A stretch of DNA of 23,828 nt from a virus: positions 1 to 23,828 of the IMG/VR virus record IMGVR_UViG_3300028831_000047; one strand, written 5' to 3'. Positions 1 to 7,053 of this stretch are shown here, one piece after another. Under the pieces are notes generated by a model. It saw only the letters and a program-made list of their open reading frames with translations. It had not been told where the DNA came from and did no database searches. The position numbers were made by a program, and so were the translations under genes. Position 1 is the stretch's first letter. Each line of letters begins with the position of its first letter.

Positions 1-11
1 AGTTTTTTCAT
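1..11 (-). CDS. start of the next tail-module gene (truncated by window edge)
   Basis: Only the first codons are present: an ATG at 11-9 followed by AAA AAA, giving Met-Lys-Lys. It begins 3 bases after the stop codon (17-15) of the upstream gene, which matches the tight spacing elsewhere in the window. Nothing can be said about the product. By position it should be another tail gene. Confidence 0.4.
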
Positions 12-14
12 TGG

Positions 15-662
15 TCAAAGGGCGTAGGAGAAGTCGAGCAGGTAGTCGGCGGTCGGGACGACGCTCGAAAAGTTCACCTTAAAGCCGTCCGTCGAGACCG
101 AGCCGATGACCACGCTCGCGTGGATCAGGTCGCCGTCCTCCGGTATCGAGACGTGCGGCAGGATGCGGGTCGGCACGCTCGGGAACGCCAACCCCGTGAA
201 CTCGTAGGTGTCGACGCCGGGCGGGATGCTTACTGTCGCGCTTCTCATGTCATCGTCCTCCGGTGGTAGTATGGCCGTGATCCTCGGGCACCTGAAGTTG
301 TAGGTCACTTCCAGCCCGGTTCCGCGATGCGGTCCGAACGCGACGGATTCCAGCACCGTCCCGGCGATCAGCACGTCCGTCGTCGTCTCCCCGAACGCCC
401 CGCACCGGCACGTCAGCAGCGCAGGACCGTCCACGAGCTGGTCGTAGTGCCCGAGCTTGAACAGCTCGCACTCCGCAACCGTGTCGAACTTCCGCGTCAC
501 CGTCACCGCTAGGTTGATCGAGCGGTTGTGCCGCGCGAAGAACATGGCCGACGCCGCGCGCATGAAGTCGGCCTCTTGAACGATCTGCCTCCCGTTCAGC
601 GACGTGGCGACGACCGGGCTGTCGTCGTCGCCGATCCATACCGCGTCGTACTGAATGTTCAT
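15..662 (-). CDS. putative phage tail protein, 215 aa
   Basis: No named family is recognised with certainty. The start ATG (662-660) has a GGAAA purine stretch about 8 bases upstream, and the gene follows the tail tube gene after 23 bases. The N-terminal two thirds is a compact mixed domain that includes a short C-R-C pair around residue 85 and a YNFRCPRI segment. An acidic linker (PPEDDD, about residue 133) leads to a beta-rich C-terminal domain of about 75 residues that begins near SIPPGVDTYEF and ends in LLDFSYAL. That domain has the alternating hydrophobic pattern of an Ig-like or beta-sandwich decoration. Position directly after the tail tube protein suggests a tail structural or baseplate-proximal component. 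This assignment is inferred from context. Confidence 0.6.
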   Translation of the reverse strand: MNIQYDAVWIGDDDSPVVATSLNGRQIVQEADFMRAASAMFFARHNRSINLAVTVTRKFDTVAECELFKLGHYDQLVDGPALLTCRCGAFGETTTDVLIAGTVLESVAFGPHRGTGLEVTYNFRCPRITAILPPEDDDMRSATVSIPPGVDTYEFTGLAFPSVPTRILPHVSIPEDGDLIHASVVIGSVSTDGFKVNFSSVVPTADYLLDFSYAL

Positions 663-685
663 GCCTCATTTCCGGCACCTGCTGT

Positions 686-2245
686 TCATGGCGCAACTTC
701 CGCGTCGCTCACGAGCGCGATCGGGTTGACGGTACCGCCGCTGATAACCCGCGTGCTCGTCCACTCGACCGTCCCGACCTTGTCCTTGTTCGCCGCCCAT
801 ATCGCCTGCGCGTTGCTGATGTTCGCGCCGTAGATGCGCAGAAACAGGACCGTCCCGGTACCGTTGACCGGCGCGACGATGTCGAAGTTCTGGCCCCCGG
901 CAGACAGGCTGCGCCCGCGCGTCGCCCCGCTCCCTTGGACCTTGAGCGCCTGCAAGACGTTGTCGAACACCGCCCCGTCCGGTATCACGTCGATCTTCGC
1001 CACCAGCCCGTCGAACCAGTAGTTGGTCAGCCCGTGCGCCTCGGTCACGCGCGCCGTCAGCGACAAATCCCACGTCACCTTCGGCGGCTCGATCCCGGTG
1101 AACGACGACCACGGCGACAGCCTGATCGTCTGCACCGCCACCACCGACGCGGTCCCGGTCGTCGTCGTCTCGGCGTCCACGGTCGTCGCCGGGGGCATCG
1201 AGGTCACGGCCCCGGTGATCAGCGCACGGGCGCCGACAGCGACGAACGTCACCGTCCACCCGTCCGAGAGCGACCCGGCCACCGTCACCCCTCCCGCAGC
1301 GATCACGGACGCCAGCGCGTTGAGCGCCGTCGCGAGGTCCGCAGCCGAGATGTTGTAGGCGAGGTCGCCCGTCGTGTTCGCCCCGAACGTCAGAGTAAAC
1401 GTCCCGCCGCTAAGCCACCGGCACTCTGCCGGCGCGGTGATTATCTTGTTCACGTCGATCGCCGAGTAGGCGTTCGTCCACGGGTAGAGCTTGAGGACGC
1501 GCTTCTCCTTGTGCGACCCGTCGCCCACCACCGACACCGCCACGCTCAGCGCGGTGATCGACGGCCACCCGGCGAACGTCGCCGTGATCGCCCCGGCACG
1601 CGCCCCGACCGTCACCCACTCGACGGTGAACCCGATCTTGTAGCTCCCGGCCACGGTCACGCCACCGTCCGTCGTCACGCTCGCGAGCGCGTTCAGCGCG
1701 GTCGCCACCTGAGTCGCCGTCGCGTTGTAGGCCAGCGCCGCCGTCGTGTCCGCGCCGTACGTCAGCGTGTAGGTCAGGCTGCGCAGGTTCGTCGTCGAGT
1801 AGAGCGATCCCTCCGCGCTGCGCGCCGTCTTGTTCTTCGTCAGGAACGTGAACTCGATCTCGCCGAGCGGCTGCGCCTTCGCTGCCGGAGTCACGTCGGG
1901 CATCTTCGTTATCGCCGCCGTGAAGAACTGCGTCACCACGTCGTCCGTCAGGCTCAGGATGTAGAGCGGCACGTCGGCCCCGAAGACCAGCGTGCCCGGC
2001 AGCATGTCGAAGTAGGGGAACAGCACGGACAGGTTCTCCCACTCCCCGAGCAGCGTCGCGCTCAGCTTGAACTCTTGGTCGTCGATCCTCGTGTCGATCG
2101 GTCCGTACGCCTCCGCGCGGATCGGGAACGTCTTCGTGTTCGTCTTCAGATCCAGCGGGTTCTCAGAGTAGAGGAACGCGCCTTGGAAGATCACGACGCC
2201 TGCCCCGCTCGAAAGGCGGGTTCGGTCAACGGTTGGTAGGCTCAT
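686..2245 (-). CDS. putative tail tube / major tail protein with two internal beta-domain repeats, 519 aa
   Basis: This large structural protein sits just after the head-completion genes, where the tail tube gene is expected. Residues 1-150 and about 380-519 form the presumed core; for example VTWDLSLTARVTEAHGL and NGTGTVLFLRIYGA have tail-tube-like beta character. Between them lie two related inserts of about 100 residues. The first is residues 155-256, beginning TYTLTYGADTTAALAYNATA and ending LKLYPW. The second is residues 279-379, beginning TFTLTFGANTTGDLAYNISA and ending IRLSPW. Each contains an ATALNALASV helix followed by GGVTVAGS. Ordinary tail tube proteins are about 150-250 residues, so the inserts explain much of the extra length and probably form surface domains on the tube. 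The ATG is at 2245-2243 and no strong SD is seen. The function is inferred from position and fold character. Confidence 0.65.
   Translation of the reverse strand: MSLPTVDRTRLSSGAGVVIFQGAFLYSENPLDLKTNTKTFPIRAEAYGPIDTRIDDQEFKLSATLLGEWENLSVLFPYFDMLPGTLVFGADVPLYILSLTDDVVTQFFTAAITKMPDVTPAAKAQPLGEIEFTFLTKNKTARSAEGSLYSTTNLRSLTYTLTYGADTTAALAYNATATQVATALNALASVTTDGGVTVAGSYKIGFTVEWVTVGARAGAITATFAGWPSITALSVAVSVVGDGSHKEKRVLKLYPWTNAYSAIDVNKIITAPAECRWLSGGTFTLTFGANTTGDLAYNISAADLATALNALASVIAAGGVTVAGSLSDGWTVTFVAVGARALITGAVTSMPPATTVDAETTTTGTASVVAVQTIRLSPWSSFTGIEPPKVTWDLSLTARVTEAHGLTNYWFDGLVAKIDVIPDGAVFDNVLQALKVQGSGATRGRSLSAGGQNFDIVAPVNGTGTVLFLRIYGANISNAQAIWAANKDKVGTVEWTSTRVISGGTVNPIALVSDAEVAP
1109..1783 (-). 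repeat. two-copy internal repeat within the tail tube gene
   Basis: Copy 1 (about 1783-1478) and copy 2 (about 1411-1109) encode parallel segments: T-x-T-L-T-[YF]-G-A-[DN]-T-T, LAYN, ATALNALASV, GGVTVAGS, a W-x-V/T-V-T-VGARA-like strand, then L/I-[KR]-L-x-PW. Similarity is also visible in the DNA around the ATALNALASV and GGVTVAGS codons. The intervening segment, about residues 257-278, is not repeated. This looks like a tandem duplication of a surface domain. Confidence 0.75.
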
Positions 2246-2273
2246 AGAATGGCTTTCGGTTCGTTGGGTTGTC

Positions 2274-2861
2274 TCACGGCACCGGCTTCGGGTCGAGATA
2301 AAACACCGTCTGGAAGAGCGCGGTCACGTCGACCACGTCCTCGTCCTGCCCGTACTCGTAACTGTGCGCAAGCAAAGTCTGGAAGTTCGTCGGGCTGAAA
2401 AAGTGCAGCGACCGGACGACAAGCTCGACGATCTCCGTCGCCGTCATCAGCTTCGCCCACTTCGTGGCGTCCGATTCCTGCCCGTCTTCCATCAGCCAGT
2501 AGTAGAGGTTATCGTCCGACTGCAGGACCGAGCCAGTCGTCGGGACGCTCGTTAGCGCCAGCCGCGCCGCCTCGTCGTCCACCGTCGCGAACAGGTTCTG
2601 CTTGCGGCTCCGGTTTATCGTCACGTTTTCGAGCACCCGAACCCCGACCGTCACGTCGAACTGCGGCGACTTCGAGTTCGGCTTGGTCGTCTTGCCGCTG
2701 CTCGTCCCGACGATCGCCGCCGTCCCGAGCTTGGCCAGCCCCCGGTTGATCTCGTTGACTATGTCCAAGCGGTCGACCGTGAGCACCGTCACCCCGCGCA
2801 GCGACTCCTTCGACGACAGCTCCGACGCCACGTCGTTCTGCAAGGTGATGATCGAACTCAT
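2274..2861 (-). CDS. putative tail terminator/completion protein, 195 aa
   Basis: The start ATG overlaps the stop of the preceding gene by 4 bases (2861-2858), so it is translated with the virion-morphogenesis gene. The protein begins with a helix (SSIITLQNDVASELSSKESL), followed by DIVNEINRGLAKLGTAAIVG and beta strands such as DVTVGVRVLENVTINRS. The rest is mixed, with an aromatic cluster NLYYWLMEDG. Size, the N-terminal helix plus beta layout and position between the gpG/HK97-gp10-like gene and the tail tube are typical of tail terminator proteins in contractile and non-contractile phages. No family-specific motif is recognised, so the name rests on synteny. Confidence 0.55.
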   Translation of the reverse strand: MSSIITLQNDVASELSSKESLRGVTVLTVDRLDIVNEINRGLAKLGTAAIVGTSSGKTTKPNSKSPQFDVTVGVRVLENVTINRSRKQNLFATVDDEAARLALTSVPTTGSVLQSDDNLYYWLMEDGQESDATKWAKLMTATEIVELVVRSLHFFSPTNFQTLLAHSYEYGQDEDVVDVTALFQTVFYLDPKPVP

Positions 2862-3478
2862 TCGAGCACCCCCAGGAACGAGACAAGCTCGCGGCTTATG
2901 ACTTCCTTCAAACGCGCGTCGGACGGGATCACGTCCGGGTCGGGCGCTTGCGTGACGCCCTTCGACAGCCAGAACATTATCTTGCCGCTGAGAACCGACG
3001 TGCGGCTCGTCTTCACGCCGCTGCCTGCGACGCGCGAGCGGCCAGCGACGCGCTCCGTCGTCACCAGAGCGGCGGGCGCGTTCGGGGCCCGTCCGAACTT
3101 GACGAAGCGAAGCGGGAAGTCAGACGCGACGTGCCCGTGCGCTTCCGGCCTCGCGGGTATCGTCAGGTAGGTCTTGTTCACCGGCTTGATGGTCCCGCCG
3201 TAGTAGCGTTGGGCCATCCCGATCTTCGTGATCGACACCCGCGCCGTCTTCGCGTCCGAGTAGGCCGTCGTGCTCTTGGCCGCCTGCTCCCAGAAGTTCG
3301 TCCTGCGCCCGCCGATCGCGTTCGGCCTCGATCGGTTCAGCGCGAACAGGTACCCGCGAACCTCCTGCTGGCAGACACGCGCGACGAACTCGTGCATCTC
3401 TGCCTGGCTGTTCAACGCGCGTTCGAGCTTGCGCAGCTTCGACGCGGGCGACTCCTTGACTGTGATCAGGACGCTCAT
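2858..3478 (-). CDS. putative virion morphogenesis / tail completion protein, 206 aa
   Basis: The ATG at 3478-3476 overlaps the stop of the minor head gene (ATGA). The N-terminal half is helical and basic (SPASKLRKLERALNSQ, EMHEFVARVCQQEVRGYLF) and is followed by NRSRPNAIGGRRTNFWEQAA. A beta-rich part contains RYYGGTIKPVNKTYLTIPA and DFPLRFVKFG. The phrase 'GGTI-P...K.LTIPA' resembles Mu gpG / virion morphogenesis and HK97-gp10-like neck proteins, where the same region reads as a conserved G-G-x-I/V followed by a beta strand. The location between the minor head protein and tail genes agrees. It would act in joining heads to tails. Confidence 0.6.
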   Translation of the reverse strand: MSVLITVKESPASKLRKLERALNSQAEMHEFVARVCQQEVRGYLFALNRSRPNAIGGRRTNFWEQAAKSTTAYSDAKTARVSITKIGMAQRYYGGTIKPVNKTYLTIPARPEAHGHVASDFPLRFVKFGRAPNAPAALVTTERVAGRSRVAGSGVKTSRTSVLSGKIMFWLSKGVTQAPDPDVIPSDARLKEVISRELVSFLGVLE

Positions 3479-4737
3479 GCGACGACGCTCCTCGTCTCCT
3501 TTTCGAGCTGCTCCATGTCCTGACGCCCGGCCCCCTTCATCCAAGCGACGAAGTCCTCGACGCTCATCTCCTCGATGCCCCCGAAATGTTCCGGGCCGCT
3601 GCCGTCCGTGAACGCATCGAAGTAACCTTGCTTCGCCTCCTCCGGCCCGGGGAAGTCCAACATGGCCTTCAGCTCGTCGAACTCGCGCGTGACCGGGTCG
3701 TACTGCACGATCACGAACACGCGCTCCGACGACGGGGCGGGCCCAACGAAAACGTCCAGCGCGTCGAGATCGTCGCTGACGGTGCCGCCGACGTAGCCGT
3801 AGGGCCAAGGCATGACGCTTGCCCACATCGTCCCGTCGGACGCGATGCCGGTCCGAACGTCCCCGGCCTCCGTCTCGATCACCAGCGTCAGCCCGCGCCA
3901 CTCGCGCGTTCCCGCCGCAGGCTGCTCCTCGTCGGCCATCAGCACGCCCTTGCGCACCTTGAACCCGTCCCCGAGCGAGTCGAGAAGCGCGTCCTTTATG
4001 TCCCGCGCGAAGTTCAGCACGCCTTCCCCGAGCCCCTCGATGAACTCAAGGTCGGTCGGCTCAACGTCCTCGTCCTCATCGATGACCCCGAGCGCGACGG
4101 CTTCCTCGCGGCTCACGTCGCGAACGTCCATCCCGGAGTTGAACGCGAAAGGCGGGAACGGGTTCCCGAGCGTGTCCTTGTACCCGCCTTCACCGTCGCC
4201 CAACGCCTGCCAAACTTCGTCGTCCTTCCGCGCGATCATGCGCCCGCCGTAGAGCTGCCCACCGGCCGCCTCCCACCGCTCGAACCAGTCGCGCGGCTCC
4301 TCGCGCTCCCCGGCCCTGAACAGCTCTTGGCACGGGAACGCGTTCAGGATCACGTCGGACTGCCCCTGCTGGAAGTTCCCGAAACCCCACGCCATCTCGC
4401 TCTGCGTCCGAACGATCAGGTCTATGCGCGGGTCGTTCTGAACCTGCGGAACCGAGAGCTGGTCGGCGAGATCGCGAAGCTCCTCGCGCGCCGTCGCCGG
4501 GTTGAACCCTTCCGTCGCCCCGCGCTTCGCCCGCTTCGGTTCCAAGATCGACCCGACGGTGTCCTTCACCCCTTGAAGGAACTTCGCGTTGGTCACCCGC
4601 GCCGAGAACACCGCCCCGCGCTTGACCTGCGACGCCATCTGCCGGAGCTGCTCGCTCGACAGCGACGTGGGCAGCAGCGACTTGACCCGGTTGCTGTGGA
4701 TCGCTTCCTCGAACGGTACCAGCGACTCGAAGATCAC
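3475..4737 (-). CDS. minor head protein (Mu gpF-like) fused to a C-terminal InPase-like domain, 420 aa
   Basis: The GTG start (4737-4735) overlaps the previous TGA as GTGA. Residues about 80-260 carry the head-morphogenesis signature seen in Mu-type F proteins: a helical region with IVRTQSEMAWGFGNFQQGQ, then WFERWEAAGGQLYGGRMIAR, FPPFAFNSGMDVRDVSREEA. A linker (residues about 262-279) leads to a separate domain at residues 280-376. It has WPYGYVGGT, the acidic motif DDLDALDVFVGP (322-333), FVIVQYDP and EFDELKAML. This is the arrangement of the InPase (inorganic-pyrophosphatase-like) domain found in phage polyvalent proteins, where the usual DEHK is DELK here. The first part is probably at the portal/connector inside the capsid; the activity of the second is unknown. 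A C-terminal coiled tail follows (QDMEQLEKETR). Confidence 0.75.
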   Translation of the reverse strand: MIFESLVPFEEAIHSNRVKSLLPTSLSSEQLRQMASQVKRGAVFSARVTNAKFLQGVKDTVGSILEPKRAKRGATEGFNPATAREELRDLADQLSVPQVQNDPRIDLIVRTQSEMAWGFGNFQQGQSDVILNAFPCQELFRAGEREEPRDWFERWEAAGGQLYGGRMIARKDDEVWQALGDGEGGYKDTLGNPFPPFAFNSGMDVRDVSREEAVALGVIDEDEDVEPTDLEFIEGLGEGVLNFARDIKDALLDSLGDGFKVRKGVLMADEEQPAAGTREWRGLTLVIETEAGDVRTGIASDGTMWASVMPWPYGYVGGTVSDDLDALDVFVGPAPSSERVFVIVQYDPVTREFDELKAMLDFPGPEEAKQGYFDAFTDGSGPEHFGGIEEMSVEDFVAWMKGAGRQDMEQLEKETRSVVA

Positions 4738-4994
4738 GCCGCAGCCTCCTTCTCTTGCCCGCGCCTTATGTCGCGACGCCAAAGTATCTCCTCGCAGGAC
4801 TCGAGGGCCGTGATCGCCCGGCTCGTCTCCTTGCACGGAACGCGTCGCCCCTGAACGCGCAGCCGGTGGAGAAGAACGCCGAGCAGCTCCTCGTTCGTGA
4901 CCGCCCCGCCCGGCATGAACTCGATCGAGGTCCCGTCGCTCAGCTTGTAGCGTTCGCCGTCGACGACCGATATGAATTTCTGCTCCCCGATCAT
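4734..4994 (-). CDS. small hypothetical head-module protein, 86 aa
   Basis: The ORF is flanked on both sides by 4-base overlaps: ATGA with the connector gene at 4994-4991, and GTGA with the minor head gene at 4737-4734. This strongly supports it as a real gene. The N-terminal part looks like a beta-barrel or SH3-like fold (KFISVVDGERYKLSDGTSIE, FMPGG), followed by a helix-rich basic C-terminus (LLGVLLHRLRVQGRRV, ALESCEEILWRRDIRRG). No family is recognised. A role in head completion or as an assembly factor is only contextual. Confidence 0.65.
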   Translation of the reverse strand: MIGEQKFISVVDGERYKLSDGTSIEFMPGGAVTNEELLGVLLHRLRVQGRRVPCKETSRAITALESCEEILWRRDIRRGQEKEAAA

Positions 4995-5470
4995 AAGCCT
5001 CCGAGCGTTCGCCTCGTCGCCAGCCTCGTCGAACTCTCGACCACCGTCGCCGTCGGCCCGAACGCCATCGCCGGGTCGCTCTCCGGGTCGTTCGGCTGGC
5101 TGATCAGAAGCTGCGTGTCCTCGCGCTCGCGCAGCTTCTCCATGTCGGCCTTCGCGTCCTCGATCTGCTTCTTCTGGTCGTCCGTCAGCTTGAGCTGCGG
5201 GATGCGGTCCTGCAGCGCCTCGATCATCAGCCAGCACAGCATCCAGACGCACTCGGGCGGCACGCTGTTCGCCGTCGCGCTCAGACGGTTCCTCGGGTTG
5301 CTCGCGATCGACTGGCGAACGCGCGACGACTGGACAGGAAGCTGCGAGACGAAAGGATCGGCCTGCCCCGTCTTGAGCGCCGCCGTGCGCAGCGCGTCGA
5401 GCTGCGGGGCGACGAGGAAGGGATACAAACTGTCCGCAGTTATCACCACCCATGCGACTGTTCCGGCCAT
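4991..5470 (-). CDS. putative head-tail connector (DUF1320/gp6-like), 159 aa
   Basis: This mostly helical protein is in the position of the head-tail adaptor. The pattern 'ALRTAALKTGQADPF...VRQSIASNPRNRLSATANSVPPECVWMLCWLMIEALQDRIP' matches the general form of adaptors of this class: a helix, a loop, then a hydrophobic helix with a conserved P-x-x-x-x-W. It is followed by LKLTDDQKKQIEDAKADMEKLREREDT, a long charged helix. The C-terminal 40 residues are low complexity and rich in S/T/P. The ATG (5470-5468) follows the preceding stop by 4 bases. It would bind below the portal to join the tail. Family membership is inferred from the pattern and order. Confidence 0.6.
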   Translation of the reverse strand: MAGTVAWVVITADSLYPFLVAPQLDALRTAALKTGQADPFVSQLPVQSSRVRQSIASNPRNRLSATANSVPPECVWMLCWLMIEALQDRIPQLKLTDDQKKQIEDAKADMEKLREREDTQLLISQPNDPESDPAMAFGPTATVVESSTRLATRRTLGGL

Positions 5471-5474
5471 AGCG

Positions 5475-5927
5475 TCACTTGAGTATCGTCGCCTTGACCG
5501 CCGTCACCGTCACGTTGTTCGTCTGCGTCGTCTCGATCTTCGAGAGCTTGATCCGCGTCACGTTGACGAAGTTCGTCGGCTGTATCCAGTAGAAGCCCTT
5601 GACGTTGGTCGACCCGTTCGACGACAGCGAGTAGGAGATCGGCCCCGTCGTCGAGTAGTTCGTCGTCGCGGGCTCCGCGTCGATCGTCACGTCGAACGTG
5701 AACACCAAGTTGGACGTGGTGCTCGTCGTCTCCGCGCTGAAGATCGGCATGATCGCCATGCCGTCGCGCGACGCGCTCGTGTTCCCGACGAACAGCACGT
5801 TGCCCGTCACCGTCTTGACCTCGTTCGACAGAACGACCGGCGAGCTTAGGAAATCGCTGAACGTCTGCCCGACGCAGCAGACCGACGTTAAAACCGCCGC
5901 CGCCGCAACCGCGAGTAGTCTTTTCAT
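5475..5927 (-). CDS. secreted-type beta-rich protein with Sec signal peptide, 150 aa
   Basis: The start ATG (5927-5925) has a good SD, AAGGGA, 8 bases upstream. The N-terminus is a textbook signal peptide: positive MKR, hydrophobic LLAVAAAAVLTSV, then CCVGQTF, with a likely cut near Gly20. A lipobox is not convincing because Val precedes the first Cys. The mature part is a Thr/Ser/Asn-rich, all-beta protein with few charges (for example FTFDVTIDAEPATTNYS and TRIKLSKIETTQTNNVTVTA). A signal peptide in the middle of a phage head module is uncommon. It is separated from the capsid gene by a hairpin and from the connector by 4 bases. Possible roles include a surface-exposed capsid fibre or decoration, or an exported moron product. 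The function is unknown. Confidence 0.7.
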   Translation of the reverse strand: MKRLLAVAAAAVLTSVCCVGQTFSDFLSSPVVLSNEVKTVTGNVLFVGNTSASRDGMAIMPIFSAETTSTTSNLVFTFDVTIDAEPATTNYSTTGPISYSLSSNGSTNVKGFYWIQPTNFVNVTRIKLSKIETTQTNNVTVTAVKATILK

Positions 5928-5941
5928 TGTTGGTTCCCTTC

Positions 5942-5985
5942 AAGCGAAAACCGGACGGACGGTCTTCCCATCCGCCCGGTCGCTT
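5942..5985. terminator. hairpin between the capsid and signal-peptide genes; terminator-like for plus-strand transcription
   Basis: The left arm is AAGCGA (5942-5947) plus CCGGACGGA (5951-5959). The right arm is TCCGCCCGG (5971-5979) plus TCGCTT (5980-5985). The arms pair over 15 positions with one non-Watson-Crick pair (a G-U wobble on the minus-strand RNA) and a 3-base bulge, around an 11-base loop. On the plus strand the stem is followed by TTTT, then a run of T at 5995-6001, so it resembles an intrinsic terminator for antisense transcription. On the minus strand, the direction of the genes, there is no T tract, so it may act as an RNA-stabilising or attenuating stem below the highly expressed capsid message. 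Confidence 0.6.
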
Positions 5986-6018
5986 TTGGATAAGTTTTTT
6001 TGCCGTCCGCGTTTCGGT

Positions 6019-7020
6019 TTAGCTGATCGTCAGTTGGCGAACGCCGAGCGTCGACGTGATCACGGTGTCGGAGTAAATCTCCACCGTTATGTCGACGAGC
6101 TTCATCGTCACCTGCTGCTCGTACACCCGAACCATCGTCCCGCCCATCGTCTGCGTGACGAACCGCTTGATGTTCGACGGGTCGTCGATGCTCTGGTTCG
6201 GGTTCGCCAAGAACACGAGCACCCGGTTGCCGCCGAGGATGCCGAGCTTCGCCGTCGGCGACGACTGGTACATGTGCCGCGCCACCATGCCGCGCTGGAC
6301 GCCCACGAACTGCGCGACCTGATCGACCGTGATGCCCGCCGACGCGAAACCTCCCGCTAGGTTCTGCGCCCTGTGCGCCAAGATGCGCTTGCTCCACGCC
6401 GTCAGGTCGTAGAGCACGTTGGACGGAGGAACGCCTGCGGCCCCGACGTAGCTGATCACTTCGTTCAGCACGTCTTGGTCCGGGTCTTTCCCGCTCGACG
6501 TGTCCCACGTCTTCGCCGTGTTCGTCGCCGCAGCCGACAGCAGCGTGATCGCCCGGCGAACCTCGTTGCGCAGGATGCGCTCTTGCAGCTTCGCCACCGT
6601 GCGCTCGCGCCAGTTGGTGTTCTGGTCGACGTTGTCGAGGTCGATGCGGATCGTCAGACCCTTGTTCTTGGTCGTCCCCGTCGCCTTGTCGCTCGTGTAC
6701 TCCACGCGCTTGAAGTCGGCCCCGATCGCGCGCACGTCGTCCGTCTCGGTCACGAACGCCTCGACGTTCGGGAATGTGCGGTACTCGAACCGGCGCGGCA
6801 CCTCGGTCGGCGGCGCGATGAAGTCGATGAGCTGCTGCAAGCCCTCTTGGTCCCGCCAGCCCGTCGCGTAGGTCGTCAGCGGCTCGCTGAAAAACGCCTC
6901 GACGAAGCGCGACGTGTTCGCCATGCAGACAACGCCCGGGTTCGGGTTGCCGTTGTCTTCGGCGTACTGCTCGATGCGGAAATCGTTCCCCGCGTCGTTC
7001 GCAATCAAAATGTCTCTCAT
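6019..7020 (-). CDS. major capsid protein (HK97-fold, putative), 333 aa
   Basis: Length and position (after scaffold and decoration genes, before the connector) fit a major capsid protein. The N-terminal arm lacks a long delta domain. Typical features include FIAPPTEVPRRFEYRTFP, DNVDQNTNWRERTVAKLQER followed by the long 'spine'-like helix ILRNEVRRAITLLSAAA, then NVLYDLTAWSKRILAHRAQN, and a C-terminal beta region with GILGGNRVLVFLANPNQS and MKLVDITVEIYSDT. These match the helix and beta layout of HK97-type capsids of the kind that come with Mu-like portal genes. The ATG is at 7020-7018; the SD is weak. It would form the capsid shell after cleavage of the scaffold. Confidence 0.8.
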   Translation of the reverse strand: MRDILIANDAGNDFRIEQYAEDNGNPNPGVVCMANTSRFVEAFFSEPLTTYATGWRDQEGLQQLIDFIAPPTEVPRRFEYRTFPNVEAFVTETDDVRAIGADFKRVEYTSDKATGTTKNKGLTIRIDLDNVDQNTNWRERTVAKLQERILRNEVRRAITLLSAAATNTAKTWDTSSGKDPDQDVLNEVISYVGAAGVPPSNVLYDLTAWSKRILAHRAQNLAGGFASAGITVDQVAQFVGVQRGMVARHMYQSSPTAKLGILGGNRVLVFLANPNQSIDDPSNIKRFVTQTMGGTMVRVYEQQVTMKLVDITVEIYSDTVITSTLGVRQLTIS

Positions 7021-7053
7021 AGGTTTGGTCCGTTTAGATGTTGACTGCGTCGA

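Noticed and set aside
666-1259. Minus-strand alternative frames inside real genes (for example 666-1259, 1410-2042, 12723-13718)
   Set aside because: Composition is Arg/Gly/Ala/Asp-rich and the true frame in each case has coherent protein text and coupled ends.
935-2239. Long plus-strand ORF opposite the tail tube gene (434 aa), and similar long plus-strand ORFs at 3586-4854, 9486-10946, 12521-14047 and 21456-23273
   Set aside because: They lie antisense to well-supported genes in GC-rich DNA, have Arg/Val/Leu/His-rich shadow composition, no motifs, and do not show the tight spacing of the real genes.
5475-5927. Lipoprotein reading of the signal-peptide protein
   Set aside because: The residue before the first Cys is Val and before the second is Cys, so no acceptable lipobox (small residue at -1) is present.
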